Notes: generated from the letters alone by a model not told the origin. 64,000 bases of DNA from Cololabis saira (GCF_033807715.1 NC_084592.1:20956501-21020500), one strand, 5' to 3'. Shown: positions 17,903 through 28,324, numbered from the stretch's first letter. Numbers and translations are program-made.

Positions 17903-19429
17903 CTATTGCTTAGACCCCCAGATCTTGTCCCTTCTCCTCAGCCACAGCCAGAAACTTCCTTTCTCCGCTTCCTCAGCGAGGGCCTTGGTTACCCTTCGGA
18001 GCTCAGCTCCCGTTGTTCCCAACTCCCGTAGCAGCCTCGTCGTTGACGTACCGACGAAGCCCCGACAGCCTACCTCCACCGGGTAGATAGCAGTGGACCA
18101 GCCTGCCTCCCTGCACTCGGCAGCCAAGTCAGCATATTTGGCTGCTTTCCGCTCGTAGGCAGCTGGGACTCCCTCCTCCCAGGGGATGGTGAGCTCTATG
18201 AGCACAACAGACTTGGTCGCTGCAGACCATAGGACGATGTCTGGCCGGAGCGATGTGATGGAGATCTCGCGGGGGAACTGTAGCTGTTTGCCGATATCAG
18301 CCCTCATGCTCCAGTCCCTTGCTTGAGAAAGAACGCTCCGGGGGCCTCGTCGGCAGGTGACTCCGCTTCCTTCTCCTGGCCTAACGAACCTGACGGGCAG
18401 CTGTTTGCCTGTGGGATGGTTGTTGGCCTCCCGTCTGGGGTTCTCAAGGACTTCAGCCAGCTTTGACAGGACTTGGTCGTGCCACCACCTATAGCGCCCC
18501 TGCCCCAGCGCAGCCTTGCAGCCCGACAGTAGATGCTGTAGGCTGGCGTTGGGTGCACTGCAGAGGGGACAGCTCTCTTCCTTGCCAAACCACTGGTGTC
18601 TGGGGCATGGCAAGGTGTCATAGGTTGCCCTAAGCAGAAAGCTGAGTCTGGCTTGTGGCATCTTCCACAGGTCAGCCCAGCTAAGGGGTCTCTTGATGGT
18701 GCCTTCCCACGTGGTCCATCTTCCTTGGCGACCTTGCGACACAGCCTTGATGGTGTACTGCTCCTTGGACCACAAGCGTGGGGACTCTCCCCATCCAAGC
18801 CCCGCTCTCCCTGCTTGCGTGCTGCCGACTATCTCCTGGTGTTGGAGTCTGCCAATGGCCCTGTCGGCCTCTGGGCCTGCTCGCCACTTCCGACCTGTTC
18901 GGGTGGGGACAAGTGCACTCCTCACAGTGGGATCCGAGGATTCTTTTAGTTCAAGGACCAACCTCGCCTTTTCCTGCTTGTAGCCCAGGGTGATTGACTG
19001 GATTGGCAGCTGCAGCGAAGTCCCCCCAAATAAGCCTGTGTAGAAGAAGCCACGCGGAAGACCCAGCCACTTCCGGATGTAGGAGTTGGCGAGCCTATCC
19101 AACCTGTTGACTGTGGAGGAAGGAATGTCACACATCTTCAGTGGCCACAGGACCCTCGGGTACAAAGTGAAGTTGTAGCACCACAATTTGTACTTTCCGG
19201 GGAGTTGGCTGTTGTTGATGCTCGCCAGGCCTTCTGAGAGTTGCTTCCGTACAGCCTTGCCTGCGTGCTTGTCCGACAGATTGGCACTGTACTGCCTTCC
19301 CAGGCTTCGGATGGATTGGTTGGCCAGTAGAGGGATTTGCTCGCCTCCTGCAACAAAGATGGTACCGTCATTCCTGGTGCCTTTGCGCAAGGAGAGGCTC
19401 CGTGATTTGGAGGGTTTATCCTCATCCAT
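17903..19429 (-). pseudogene. LINE ORF 3' part: thumb, zinc knuckle, restriction-like endonuclease
   Basis: This 508-codon frame holds the C-terminal half of the element's polyprotein. Cys287, Cys290, His299 and Cys304 form the CCHC knuckle. The nuclease core shows RPDIVLW (Asp397), IELTIPWE (Glu412) and YERKAAKY (Lys428/Lys431), the catalytic constellation used to nick target DNA for target-primed reverse transcription. The frame is open throughout. The upstream half is in another frame and the element is 5'-truncated, so it is counted as a pseudogene. Confidence 0.8.
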
Positions 19430-20063
19430 GTCGCCTTTTCAGGCACCTTCTTGTGCATGGGGCTGTCTGCAATACCAGAGTCACGTCGTCTATATAGCTA
19501 CGAAGCGGTGGTAGCCTCTGCCCTGTCTGGAGCCTTATTCCTCCAACGGTCTGCCGGGCTCCGTGGAGGATGATTTCAAAGGCTGCAACAAACAAGACTG
19601 GGGAAATGGTGCACCCCATTGCGATGCCAACTTCCAGGCGCCGCCATCCTGTTGTGAAGTCTTGGAGGCTGAAACACATCTGGAAGTCCCTGAAGTAGCT
19701 GGTTACCAGGTTGTTGATTGAATCAGGTACGTGGAAGAACTCCAATGCGAACTGGATGAGCTTGTGGGGGACAGATCCATAAGCGTTTGCGAGGTCAAGC
19801 CACACCACATGGAGGTCCCTCTTCTCCTGCTTGGCTCTCTGGATCTGTCCCCAAATCATTGAAGAATATTCCACGCATCCTGGGAAGCCTGGCACTCCTG
19901 CTTTCTGGCAGCTGGTGTCGATGTAGTCATTCTCTGTGAGGTAAGATGTTAGCCTCTTGGCCATGACCCTGAAGAAGACCTTTCCCTCGACGTTTAGGAG
20001 TGCAATAGTCCTGAACTGACTGATGTTGCAGGACTCCTGTTCTTTCGGAATAAACACCGCCAC
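19422..20063 (-). pseudogene. LINE ORF 5' part: reverse transcriptase palm
   Basis: This 213-codon frame includes FRTIALLNVEGKVFF, the VWLDLANAYGSVPH motif with the first catalytic Asp, AMGCTISPVLF, and SYIDDVTLV with the Y-x-D-D catalytic pair. It leaves frame immediately after the catalytic pair and is continued by the 17903-19429 frame. Confidence 0.8.
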
Positions 20064-20095
20064 CGCTCTTTGCCATTCAGATGGTATTAGCCCTC

Positions 20096-20450
20096 TGTGG
20101 GGAAGTGTGACCAGAGTAGATGGATGGAAGGAGGCAGACTCAGAAGCAATGTTAAAATGTTCAAGAGTGATTTATTTTTTTTCCCAAAAATACTTAAAGT
20201 AAGCAACATGTGCCCATGGCTGCACACTGGTCTCTCTTCTCGCCGGCAGCAGACAGCAGCTGGTTAAGTAGGCCCTTCTATCAGGCTGTACCACTCCAAA
20301 GGTGACTCCACTCGCCTCCCTGGAATCAACTGAGCCATCAACAGTTTGCCTCCAACCACAATCACCACCAAACACACAATAGCTTCGGCCATGGTAACCG
20401 ATACCTTTTCAACCATGCCAAAAAATAATCAAAATCAACAAGAAAACAAT
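20096..20450. other. unassigned sequence between LINE and right arm
   Basis: Contains 'gtgatttattttttttccca', reminiscent of an LTR or 3' end of a retroelement, followed by moderately GC-rich sequence. I found no partner repeat or coding sequence. Confidence 0.3.
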
Positions 20451-21858
20451 GCATTTTAATGCCGAAACTATCTTCAAATATTGCATTTTCCAAGGAAAAT
20501 AAAATGTATGTCAACTTCTGACATGTTACGTTACTATAAGCTTAACTATCTTAAAATAACGAGATAGAGTAAATAATATACACATTTCTCGCTAGAAACA
20601 TTATTAGAATGCATTTTAATGCCGAAACTATCTTAAAATATTGAATTTTCCAAGAAAAATAAAATGTATGTCAACTTCTAACATGTTACGTTACTATAAG
20701 CTTAACTATCTTAAATATTAACTCGTCCTAGCAACAGTAACCATGACCAGACATCCGGGTCCCTACATACTAACAACCAGCCCCCTGATTGGCTGAGACG
20801 TACCAAGCATACTGTATTGTAACAGGTTGGATTACATTTACACAACACTACTGGGCTACACGAACAAGGGATCACTGAAACAAATGGCTTGTAACTACTA
20901 GCACGTTAATAGCCCCCCACTAGCCTATACTTATGTGACTAAATAACGCCTCATTCAATGGGCTGATAACAGTCAAATCAGGGGCATGCGATCGGGGCAC
21001 TCGTCACGTGTTCAGGACCCCCGCTCGTCACTATGACGTAGAGGGGACGCCCAGAGGGAATTCCCCGTGTCAAAAGTTCCCCATATAAATAATAATGTAA
21101 TAATCCTAGCTGCTCCCGGTTGTCAGGCCAGCGCCGTTGTGTGGCAGCTCCGCCGACAACCGGTGTGTGAATGTGTGCGTGTGTGGGTGAATGTCTACAG
21201 TGTAATGCGCTTTGGGGCTGTAGGAGTACAGCTGGAAAGTGCTATATAAGTGTAAGCCATTTACCATAATAATGTAATAATCCGTGTATATATCACGACA
21301 ACGGATCCCATTGACTTCGCATGGTACAATATCCGTGGTGCTCCCATTAAAACCTCAATAAAACACTGCTAAAACAGCGTTAAAAAAATGCTTTTACAAA
21401 CTGACAGTAACAAACAGTACCTTGTGCGACAAGAACTCATAATTTAGCCACTATAATAAAGAATAATATATAAATAATAATAATAATGTAATAATCCGTG
21501 TATATATCACGACAACGGATCCCATTGACTTCGCATGGTACAATATCCATGGTGCTCCGATTAAAACCTCAATAAAACACTGCTAAAACAGCGTTAAAAA
21601 CACGCTTTTACAAACTGACAGTAACAAACAGTACCTTGCGCGACAAAAACTCATAATTTAGCCACTATAATAAAGAATAATATATAAATAATAATAATGT
21701 AATAATCCGTGTATATATCACGACAACGGATCCCATTGACTTCGCATGGTACAAAATCCGTGGTGCTCACACGGAATTTACCACTTTCCGTGCTGGTACC
21801 ACGGAAAATAGTGGTGAGAGGTCATGGGCATTTCACGGATTTTTGTGAGATCAGGTTG
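20451..21858 (-). repeat. right long inverted repeat arm with tandem subunits
   Basis: This is the inverted counterpart of the left arm. The internal part (20451-20700) is itself duplicated ('atgccgaaactatct' occurs twice). The terminal part holds about two and a half tandem units of roughly 215 bases (starts near 21266, 21476 and 21691). Each begins 'aataatgtaataatccgtgt' and contains 'gacaacggatcccattgact'. Confidence 0.8.
21107..21265 (+). mobile_element. SINE tail-like insertion in the right arm
   Basis: Contains 'gtgtgaatgtgtgcgtgtgt' and the teleost SINE tail motif 'gtaatgcgctttggggctgt ... gctatataagtgtaagcc'. It is bordered on both sides by the same 18-bp sequence ataataatgtaataatcc (21089-21106 and 21266-21283), which may be a target duplication. 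That sequence also starts each tandem unit of the arm, so the duplication is not certain. Confidence 0.6.
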
Positions 21859-21946
21859 AAATTACACGATTAATTCAAAATGGCCGACATCCTGTTCGGT
21901 TTCGGCCACGGCGCCAAGAGACTTTTCTTTAAGTTGCGACATGATA
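21859..21946 (+). mobile_element. GGGCCC-end repeat, right part, first segment
   Basis: Resumes with AAATTACACGATTAATTC and 'aaaatggccgacatcctgtt', continuing the repeat that stopped at 9946. It then dissolves into the CATA microsatellite. Confidence 0.7.
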
Positions 21947-22384
<438 letters not shown>

Positions 22385-22720
22385 ATTGGCTTGTTCACCT
22401 GCATGCTTGCTCTGTAGTTTTTGGGGTTAGTTAATCGCGGTAGCTTAGCTCAGATTGTGATTGGATCTCGAGATTTGGGACAGTTGTTGCTTGTGTGTTG
22501 GTCGGTTCCGTGTTGGTTTCGTTTGTGGTTTTTGTTGCAGATTTCCAGTGCTCGACGTGTGCCTCCATGTGTTCTTGCTTCCTGGTTTAGCAGCGGATGT
22601 CACCCCCCCCCCAAAAAAAACAAAAAAAAACCACTGGGATTGTATGTGTAGGAATATGTATGCGTATGTATGCGTATATATATATGTATATATAAAAAAA
22701 ATATATATATATATTATGAG
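22385..22720 (-). repeat. microsatellite-linked interspersed repeat, copy A (reverse)
   Basis: Contains 'cttgttcacctgcatgcttg', 'cagatttccagtgctcgacg' and 'cttcctggtttagcagcgga', then a C-run/A-run junction and a TATGCGTATG-rich tail. In reverse complement the order and motifs match 46126-46600 and the split copy at 46831-50105. I do not recognise the family. It interrupts the GGGCCC-end repeat. Confidence 0.7.
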
Positions 22721-22734
22721 GCACAAGGTTTTTT

Positions 22735-22967
22735 AGGGGGTGCTGTTGAGCCATTAGGCCACGCCCATTAATGAAATGAAATTTAAATGAAATATAAAAC
22801 ATTTTCGGCAGGCCTGGCTTGCGTGCAAAATTTGGTGACTTTTGGGGCAAGTTTAGAGGGGCAAAAAGGCCCTCATTTCGTCGGAAAAATAAAAACGAAA
22901 AAAATGAAAAATTCCTGCAGATACAATAGGGCACTGTCAGGCACTGTCAGTGCTCGGGCCCTAATAA
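22735..22967 (+). mobile_element. GGGCCC-end repeat, right terminus
   Basis: Ends with 'caggcactgtcagtgctcgg' and gccctaata, the terminal counterpart of the left end at 9152. Internal motifs 'acattttcggcaggcctggc' and 'aattcctgcagatacaatag' are characteristic of this teleost repeat. Confidence 0.7.
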
Positions 22968-24185
22968 AACAAATGATTTACAGAGAGAGCATAATGATAC
23001 CTTTTCTTTCAATGTAACTATTTACTATAGTTTAAAGCTTATATAACAGAATACTTGGACAAGAATATATTCAGAGTGCTCACACAGTTTGGATGATGGC
23101 TTGAGATGTACATGACCTCTTGCTTCAGTAGCAAGAGCCTTATCTCTGGAGGGTCAATTACCATTCACTTTTGCTTGATCTTGTTTGTTTAACTTGACAC
23201 AGTGAAGAAAGGGCGGACATTGACCAGAATCGGCTGCATTAATGTGTTCCATGTTCTGCATTCATCACTGTCACCAAGCCAGTGAAGAAGGAAAGCAAAA
23301 GAAGACAGGAAATGAGTGTGTGTGTCAAAGACAAGGGACAATAAGATGTAAAGAAGGCACCAATAGAAAATGATTAATTTCTCCACTCCCATGATTTTTT
23401 TTTTTTTAATTCCAATTCCAAGCCCTTTTTAAATCCACTATCCAACTGCTAATTTCTTCTGGTAACATTAGGGGCACTGATGCTATTAAAGAAAAAAAAT
23501 AAAGTTAGCACAAATAGTTTTTTCCAGCATATGGAAATCAGGACACATTTTTATTTGGCCTCAGCCAATTCTTAGCGATGTTCCAACATTCTATCCCACT
23601 AAACTGCTCATGAATCTGAATGATCTTAATCTGTAAGCATTAACATTGAAATGAATACCCAAGTTTGTCTACAGTTTTCTAATTAATAGTTTTTGTACCT
23701 CTGAATACATTGCATATTTTTTGTTTAATATGCATCGAATATGATAGTCATAAACAGGTTCATTTCAGTGATCACTGACAAAATGAAGATGTTTCTGAAT
23801 ACACAGATGTTGCAGTTAATCATTCTTTAATACATCACATTTAACAGAGGGCCAGTCCAGCTGAATAACCATTTCCTCAACCTTTAGTACAAGACCATGC
23901 ACCTGTCCTCCCCAGGAACACTGATATCCTTTCATAGTTTGAAAGTAAAAATGTATGTCACCTCTATTGCAGACTTGGATTGGAGGGCCATTTTAAGGAT
24001 GGCTTGGCCCTTACTGTGCATCCAGAGACAAGCATGGACCAAGATTTGGGAGAAAAGCTCTAGAAGATGAGTGATGTTAAGATCATTTTGATTACTGGTT
24101 TAGAAGCAGTATCTCCCTCACTTTCATATTGATTAAGCATATACACCAATTTAGAAATTTAAACTTCAGGCATAGGCTGCTCGAG
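22968..24185. other. non-coding DNA, no gene seen
   Basis: AT-rich unique-looking sequence between the transposon nest and the Pro/Gln gene cluster. No exon, RNA gene or repeat boundary is recognised. Confidence 0.5.
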
Positions 24186-24189
24186 AACA

Positions 24190-24355
24190 TGAGTACATAG
24201 CCATGCTGCTGTTACACCTTGGGCACATCCCTGCTGCTGCTGCTGCTGCTTGGGAACCTGGGGCTCATAGCCATGACGCTGCTGCTTGGGAACCTGGGGC
24301 TCATAGCCATGATGCTGCTTGGGAGCCAGCAGAAGGAGAAACTGTGTGCATCTTA
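24190..24355 (-). pseudogene. truncated third copy of the Pro/Gln-rich secreted gene
   Basis: The minus strand encodes PKQHHGYEPQVPKQQ, then RHGYEPQVPKQQQQQQQ. These are the GYEPQVP(K/Q)QQ units of the two large copies at 34.9 and 43.1 kb, in the same orientation. It has no start, signal peptide or terminus, only about 50 codons. The sequence to its right ('gaaactgtgtgcatcttacctgtgac') is related to 38650-38681, which lies just outside copy 2, so it is a degraded member of the same tandem array. Confidence 0.75.
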
Positions 24356-24617
24356 CCTGTGACCATGCGTGGATTAATGCACAGGCTTCCCTAGGCTGCA
24401 GCCTAGGGGCCCCACGTTTGGAGGGGCCCTTGGATTGGTCAAGATATTTTTTATAAATGTAAATACACTACAATGATATAGAAAAAAGTGAACTCTATTG
24501 GTCCGTGGGGTGATAAACAAGCAAAAAAAGCAGGGCAAACATGGGTCACTTCTATCCAATCAGCTCATTTGATTTGTCGTTCTTCCGTCACAATGCTGTT
24601 GCCTGTCAATCTGAAGG

Positions 24618-24743
24618 CTGATTTATGGTTCTCCGCGTTACACCATCGCAGAGCCTACGGCGTAGGGTACGCGGGTCGCGCACCGTACGGCGCGCGTCGA
24701 CGCGTAGGCTACGCCGTCGATTTAACGCGGAACCATAAATCAG
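24618..24743. mobile_element. MITE, complete copy (CTGATTTATGGTTC ends)
   Basis: 126 bp with ends CTGATTTATGGTTC and GAACCATAAATCAG. The middle is GC-rich and palindromic ('cctacggcgtagggtacgcg', 'cgtcgacgcgtaggctacgc'). This is the best-preserved of at least four copies in the window (11132, 16706, 26661). It lies in the leader of the hAT remnant. Confidence 0.8.
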
Positions 24744-25301
24744 GCAATACAGCAGCAAAATGTCCGACAAGAAACCTCATACCCCTTTTACACCAAGCTG
24801 GTTCCAGGGCTGGTGCTAGTGCTGGTGCTAGAGCCGGTTCGCCGTTGGTTCTAAGTAAGAACCGTTTGCTTTTACACAAGCTGGTGCTGGCCTGCAGCTG
24901 GCCAGTGAGCCACGTCATCACGTTACTGTATACGTCACCACCACTCCCCCTCGTTTCCATCCCTACCCTGATCAGGAAGCTGAGAGCCAAAAGCTGTTTT
25001 AATTTCAGTTGTAGCGCTGTTAACATGGCACTTTATTAAGTTTTAATATTTTTTTCAGGCTTAAAAGTAACCTTTAAGATCCCCTACCTGGGCTCAGTTT
25101 ATCCAAATAACGCCTGTTAAGAAATTTGACTCGAGAGCCGGCAGCCCCGGGGAACAGCAGCTCCTCACAGCCGGCTCAACCTGCGCCGTCTTCCCGGGGG
25201 AGAAACCTGAAGCTCTGTTGAGAATTACGCTGGATGAAATAAATCATTTAGGAAGATAAATGTTGGTTTAATAGATGAAATCTATCAGTTGTAGCTACGC
25301 C

Positions 25302-25543
25302 TATCTTTTGCAATATAACATTGGCAACAATCTAGCTAAGGATTAAACTGGAGGTTGAGAGAAATCCAAGTATACATGTGCGAGAAGACAATCGAATCAT
25401 TGAGTGGGGTGCGTTCGGCTCCGTGGCGCAACACACACTTTCGCCTTGGCGTTTTTCAGTTACTATTAAACAAGCGCGAAGGAGCACATGTGGGAAAAAA
25501 TGGACGATAATGATGTAAATTTCGTACATACTAAGCCTGATGT
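25302..25543 (-). repeat. inverted copy of 27889-28130, includes 19 bp of an LTR
   Basis: This segment is the reverse complement of 27889-28130, and I see no mismatch in the 64-codon stretch I could compare through translation. Its left end (25302-25320) reproduces the first 19 bases of the Gypsy LTR that begins at 28112, so the copy was made after that retrotransposon inserted. It is embedded inside the 2.5-kb element. Confidence 0.85.
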
Positions 25544-25549
25544 ACATCG

Positions 25550-25599
25550 ACGCAGAGCCTACGGCGTAGGTTACGTAACCTACGCCGTAGGCTCTGCGT
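25550..25599. repeat. perfect 50-bp palindrome
   Basis: Each 25-base arm starts acgcagagcctacggcgtag and meets the other arm at the centre GTTACGTAAC, with no spacer. It derives from the CTGATTTATGG MITE family, whose internal arms carry the same 'gcagagcctacggcg' motif, and could extrude a cruciform. Confidence 0.9.
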
Positions 25600-26057
25600 T
25601 GGTGTAAAGCGGAACCAGAACCGCGGACCGGGAACCCGCCGATCGAGCGGCAGCCTCGCGTCCAAGCGTCCCAGGGCTGGAACGCTCCCCCCGCGGGCTC
25701 AGACGCAAGGCTGCTGCTCGATCGGCGGGCACGGAGCCCGCCGACGTTACTGTTGATGGATTGTACCGTAGACCACTGCTGCTTCTGTTTTACATCCATT
25801 ATTAAATAAATGGATGTAATAATAAAAGAGTCTGCTAACTTAACCGCCGTCTTCAACGCTCCGTTGTTTAAAAACGGTGCTCTTCCGTGTTTATTCTGCT
25901 TTGGTTGTTCAGTAACACCGTCCCCAGCCCCGCCCCCAGCCCCCGACGTAAAGCGGTTCTAGACCTGGCCCAGCTCAAAACTGGTGCTACAGTAGCACCA
26001 GTTTTGAGAGCCAGGAGCCGGTGCTTAGGCTGTGTAAAACCAAAGAACTGGTGCTAA

Positions 26058-27208
26058 GGCCCAATCCCAATTCAACTTCACTCGCCCTTCTTTTCTCCAC
26101 TCACCCTTCTTTTCTTCCCTAACCCCTAAAAAAGAAGGGGAAGATTTTAGGGCACTTGAGATCTAGGGCACTTGGCCCAGGTGCCTGTCCCAATTCTCCT
26201 ACTCCCCCTCGTTTTCATCCCTAACCTGATCAGGAAGCAGAGAGCCAAAAGCTGTTTTAATTTCAGCTGTAGCGCTGTTAATATGGCACTTTATTAAGTT
26301 TTTATATTTTTTCAGGCATAAAGGTAACCTTAAGATCCGCAACCGGGGCTCAGTTTATCCAAATAACGTCTGTTAAGAAATTTGACCCGATGTTTTCGGA
26401 GATGAGAATAGCCGCGGCCCCCGGGGGAGCAGCCTCAGCTCACAGCCCGAAAACAGACGTATCCGCCGGGTCAAGCTGCTGCGTCGTCCCGGGAGAGAGT
26501 TTCTCTCCCGGGACGCAGCTCTGTTGAGAATTATGCTGGCTGAAATAAATCATTTAGGAAGATGTTGGTTTAATAGATGAAATCTAACAGTTGTAGCTAC
26601 GCCTGTTAAGAAATTTGCTCCGAAATTTAGAGATTTCTGTCTGCCGGCTCCGGAGTTTGGGTCCGCGTTAAATCGACGCAGAGCCTACGGCGTAGGGTAC
26701 GGCGCGCGTCGCCGCGTACATCAACGCAGACATTACGGCGTAGGTTACGTAACCTACGCCGTGCGTTGGTGTAACACGGAACCATAAATCCCTTTATTCT
26801 GGCGTGATCTTCGGCAACTTTATCTGAAAGTGTGTAAATTACCCAGATAACAGCTGGATTACTTTGTGGTTTTTGAAGACTATTATATCAGAAACATCCA
26901 AAACAAATCTGACGGGTCACAGGATTATTTCTCTATTCTCTGAGACGAGTCTGCCTGTTTGCCTTCGGTCGGCGAGTCAAATTGACGCAGAGCTTACGGC
27001 GTTCTGGGAAATTTTCATACCCCCTCGCTCGCCAAGTGAGCATCTGAAATCCCTCGATTTGAAGGGGCTATTCTCAGCCCCTAGCCCTCGTTATGCCCCC
27101 TCCCCCTAGGTGAAAAGAGGAATTGAGACACCACTACCTTCACGGGAACGCGCAAAAGTTAGGGTTAGTGAAGAAAACGAGGGCGAGGGGTTCAATTGGG
27201 ATGCAGCC
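26058..27208. mobile_element. 1.15-kb Harbinger-type nonautonomous element
   Basis: The ends are GGCCCAATCCCAA and TTGGGATGCAGCC, imperfect inverted repeats. A TAA trinucleotide flanks each side (26055-26057 and 27209-27211), as expected for PIF/Harbinger insertions. Its internal 26205-26610 region is related to 24947-25301 of the surrounding element, so the two share sequence. A MITE copy sits at 26661-26790. Confidence 0.65.
26661..26790. mobile_element. MITE copy with internal palindrome
   Basis: Starts gtccgcgttaaatcgacgca and ends 'aacacggaaccataaatc'. It includes the 28-bp palindrome 'acggcgtaggttacgtaacc' continuing tacgccgt, and belongs to the 24618 family. Confidence 0.65.
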
Positions 27209-27265
27209 TAAGTCTGGCTCTAGCCCAGAACCAGCCCTGGAACCAGCTTGGTGTAAAAGGGGTAT

Positions 27266-27377
27266 CAGTGGCGCTCAGAAACGTAAAGTGCAGCGGGAGA
27301 AAGAAAAAAGGGACAAGCAATTATTACTGAAGATTCCAAAGCTAACAGGGTATTTTAAGTTTGATGGTTGTCAATGA
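27266..27377 (+). pseudogene. hAT transposase N-terminus (ZMYM1-like), interrupted
   Basis: Encodes SGAQKRKVQREKEKRDKQ, then LLLKIPKLTGYF. The charged leader followed by a K-(I/L)-P-K-L-x-x-(F/Y)-F motif is the usual beginning of transposases of the ZMYM1-like hAT group. The first codons lie at 24760-24780, before the nested insertion. The frame ends in a stop soon after, so it is inactive. Confidence 0.6.
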
Positions 27378-27708
27378 CAACAAGAAAAAAACAAGCAGAT
27401 GAGACAACTGAACCGGGCCGTGACAGGTTCAGAGGACGGAGACTACAGTCAGTGTTTCCACTGATATAGCACTGACACTTTTTGACTTTACCTGTTACCA
27501 ATGCCAGTGGGGAGGGTTCATTTTCAAAACTTGGACTTTTGAAGAATAAACTGAGATACACAATGGGCCAAAACAGACTCAATCACCGTCTTTGATGAGC
27601 ATTGAGAGTGATATTCTTAGAAAACTGGATTTTACCAGCCTCAAAGACCTCTCATCCAGGAAAACAAGAGTGTGTTTATTTACTGGGCTGCAGTTCTGTT
27701 ACATTGGT

Positions 27709-27709
<1 letters not shown>

Positions 27710-27784
<75 letters not shown>
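27710..27784. repeat. (AC)n microsatellite
   Basis: About 75 bases of AC dinucleotide, in the right part of the hAT remnant. Confidence 0.97.
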
Positions 27785-27785
<1 letters not shown>

Positions 27786-27888
27786 CTGCTGTATTACAGT
27801 TTTTGTTGAAATGGTATTCCTCTGCCCCACTGCTTGATTTGTGCCTCTGTGAAAGTGTGTTCTGCTATAGAACAGGGTGGTGCCTGTG

Positions 27889-28111
27889 ACATCAGGCTTA
27901 GTATGTACGAAATTTACATCATTATCGTCCATTTTTTCCCACATGTGCTCCTTCGCGCTTGTTTAATAGTAACTGAAAAACGCCAAGGCGAAAGTGTGTG
28001 TTGCGCCACGGAGCCGAACGCACCCCACTCAATGATTCGATTGTCTTCTCGCACATGTATACTTGGATTTCTCTCAACCTCCAGTTTAATCCTTAGCTAG
28101 ATTGTTGCCAA
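27889..28111. repeat. flank of the duplicated Pro/Gln unit, before the Gypsy insertion
   Basis: Related to 38683-38910 ('gacgaaatttaca', 'tatacttggatttctct', 'gctagattgttgcca'). It lies in the spacer of the tandem array and ends at the insertion site of the Gypsy element, after GCCAA. An inverted copy is at 25302-25543. Confidence 0.8.
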
Positions 28112-28309
28112 TGTTATATTGCAAAAGATAACGTGACACGTAACTCAAGTCGGAGTTGACGTGAATCCATTTATTTCAAACCCAGAACAAGAATGAATGA
28201 AAAAACCCACTGACTCCCGTAAACCGGAACGGGGAGTGTCGTAAACAGAAACCGTTCTTAAAATGACAGAACCTTTTTAGAGTATGTCTGTGAACCACCA
28301 GACATAACA
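28112..28309 (-). repeat. 3' LTR of the Gypsy element
   Basis: 198 bp, with TGTTAT and ATAACA ends. It differs from the other LTR by two substitutions and an 8-bp insertion (atgtctgt, near 28283) in what I could align by eye. Confidence 0.92.
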
Positions 28310-28324
28310 TTTCCCCCCCCTTCA
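28310..28324 (-). other. polypurine tract of the Gypsy element
   Basis: On the minus strand GAAGGGGGGGGAAA lies directly before the 3' LTR. This is the position and composition of the plus-strand primer in LTR retrotransposons. Confidence 0.7.

Larger units (their letters stand above)
17690..20095 (-). mobile_element. non-LTR retrotransposon with restriction-like endonuclease
   Basis: A 3'-anchored LINE on the minus strand. Its coding part is split into two frames (19422-20063 and 17903-19429) that overlap at a single frameshift near 19430. The 3' untranslated part extends to about 17690 and ends near a short GATTGATT tail. The 5' portion (N-terminal zinc fingers and the start of the reverse transcriptase) is missing. 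The domain order RT, then C-x2-C-x8-H-x4-C knuckle, then PD-(D/E)xK-type nuclease places it with the R2/NeSL/Utopia-type lineages; the exact clade is not resolved. Confidence 0.85.
9947..21858. mobile_element. 11.9-kb long-inverted-repeat DNA transposon, itself heavily invaded
   Basis: The ends are CAACCTGATCTCACAAAAAT and its exact reverse complement. The inverted similarity runs about 0.8 kb inward on the left (to about 10746) and further on the right because of extra tandem units. The element is flanked by a perfect 7-bp direct repeat, AAATTAC (9940-9946 and 21859-21865). Joining the flanks restores the host repeat. The interior carries a decayed BED zinc finger, a Rex1-like LINE, a LINE with restriction-like endonuclease, a hAT element, SINEs and MITEs. 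No intact transposase of its own is seen. The superfamily is uncertain: a 7-bp target duplication plus a BED-like finger is compatible with a hAT relative, but this is inference. Confidence 0.75.
24781..27263. mobile_element. 2.5-kb nonautonomous DNA element (ACCCCTTTTACACC ends)
   Basis: The terminal inverted repeats are ACCCCTTTTACACCAAGCTG (then GTTCCAGGGCTGGT) and the matching reverse complement ending 'cttggtgtaaaaggggt'. A 2-bp AT flanks both sides, compatible with an ISL2EU-type insertion, though two bases are weak evidence. It interrupts the hAT transposase reading frame between 24780 and 27264. It contains a second element (26058-27208), a palindromic MITE and a displaced inverted segment. 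It has no transposase. Confidence 0.7.
24364..27882 (+). mobile_element. hAT transposon remnant (ZMYM1-like transposase), multiply invaded
   Basis: The insert is bounded by a perfect 8-bp direct repeat CCTGTGAC (24356-24363 and 27883-27890). The related sequence at 38670-38695 reads straight through this site, so the insert is about 3.5 kb. A transposase N-terminus is present in two pieces: MSDKKPH at 24760-24780 and the 27266-27377 segment. They are separated by a 2.5-kb Harbinger-like element. Its own terminal repeats are too eroded for me to define, so the hAT call rests on the 8-bp duplication and the protein. Confidence 0.65.
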
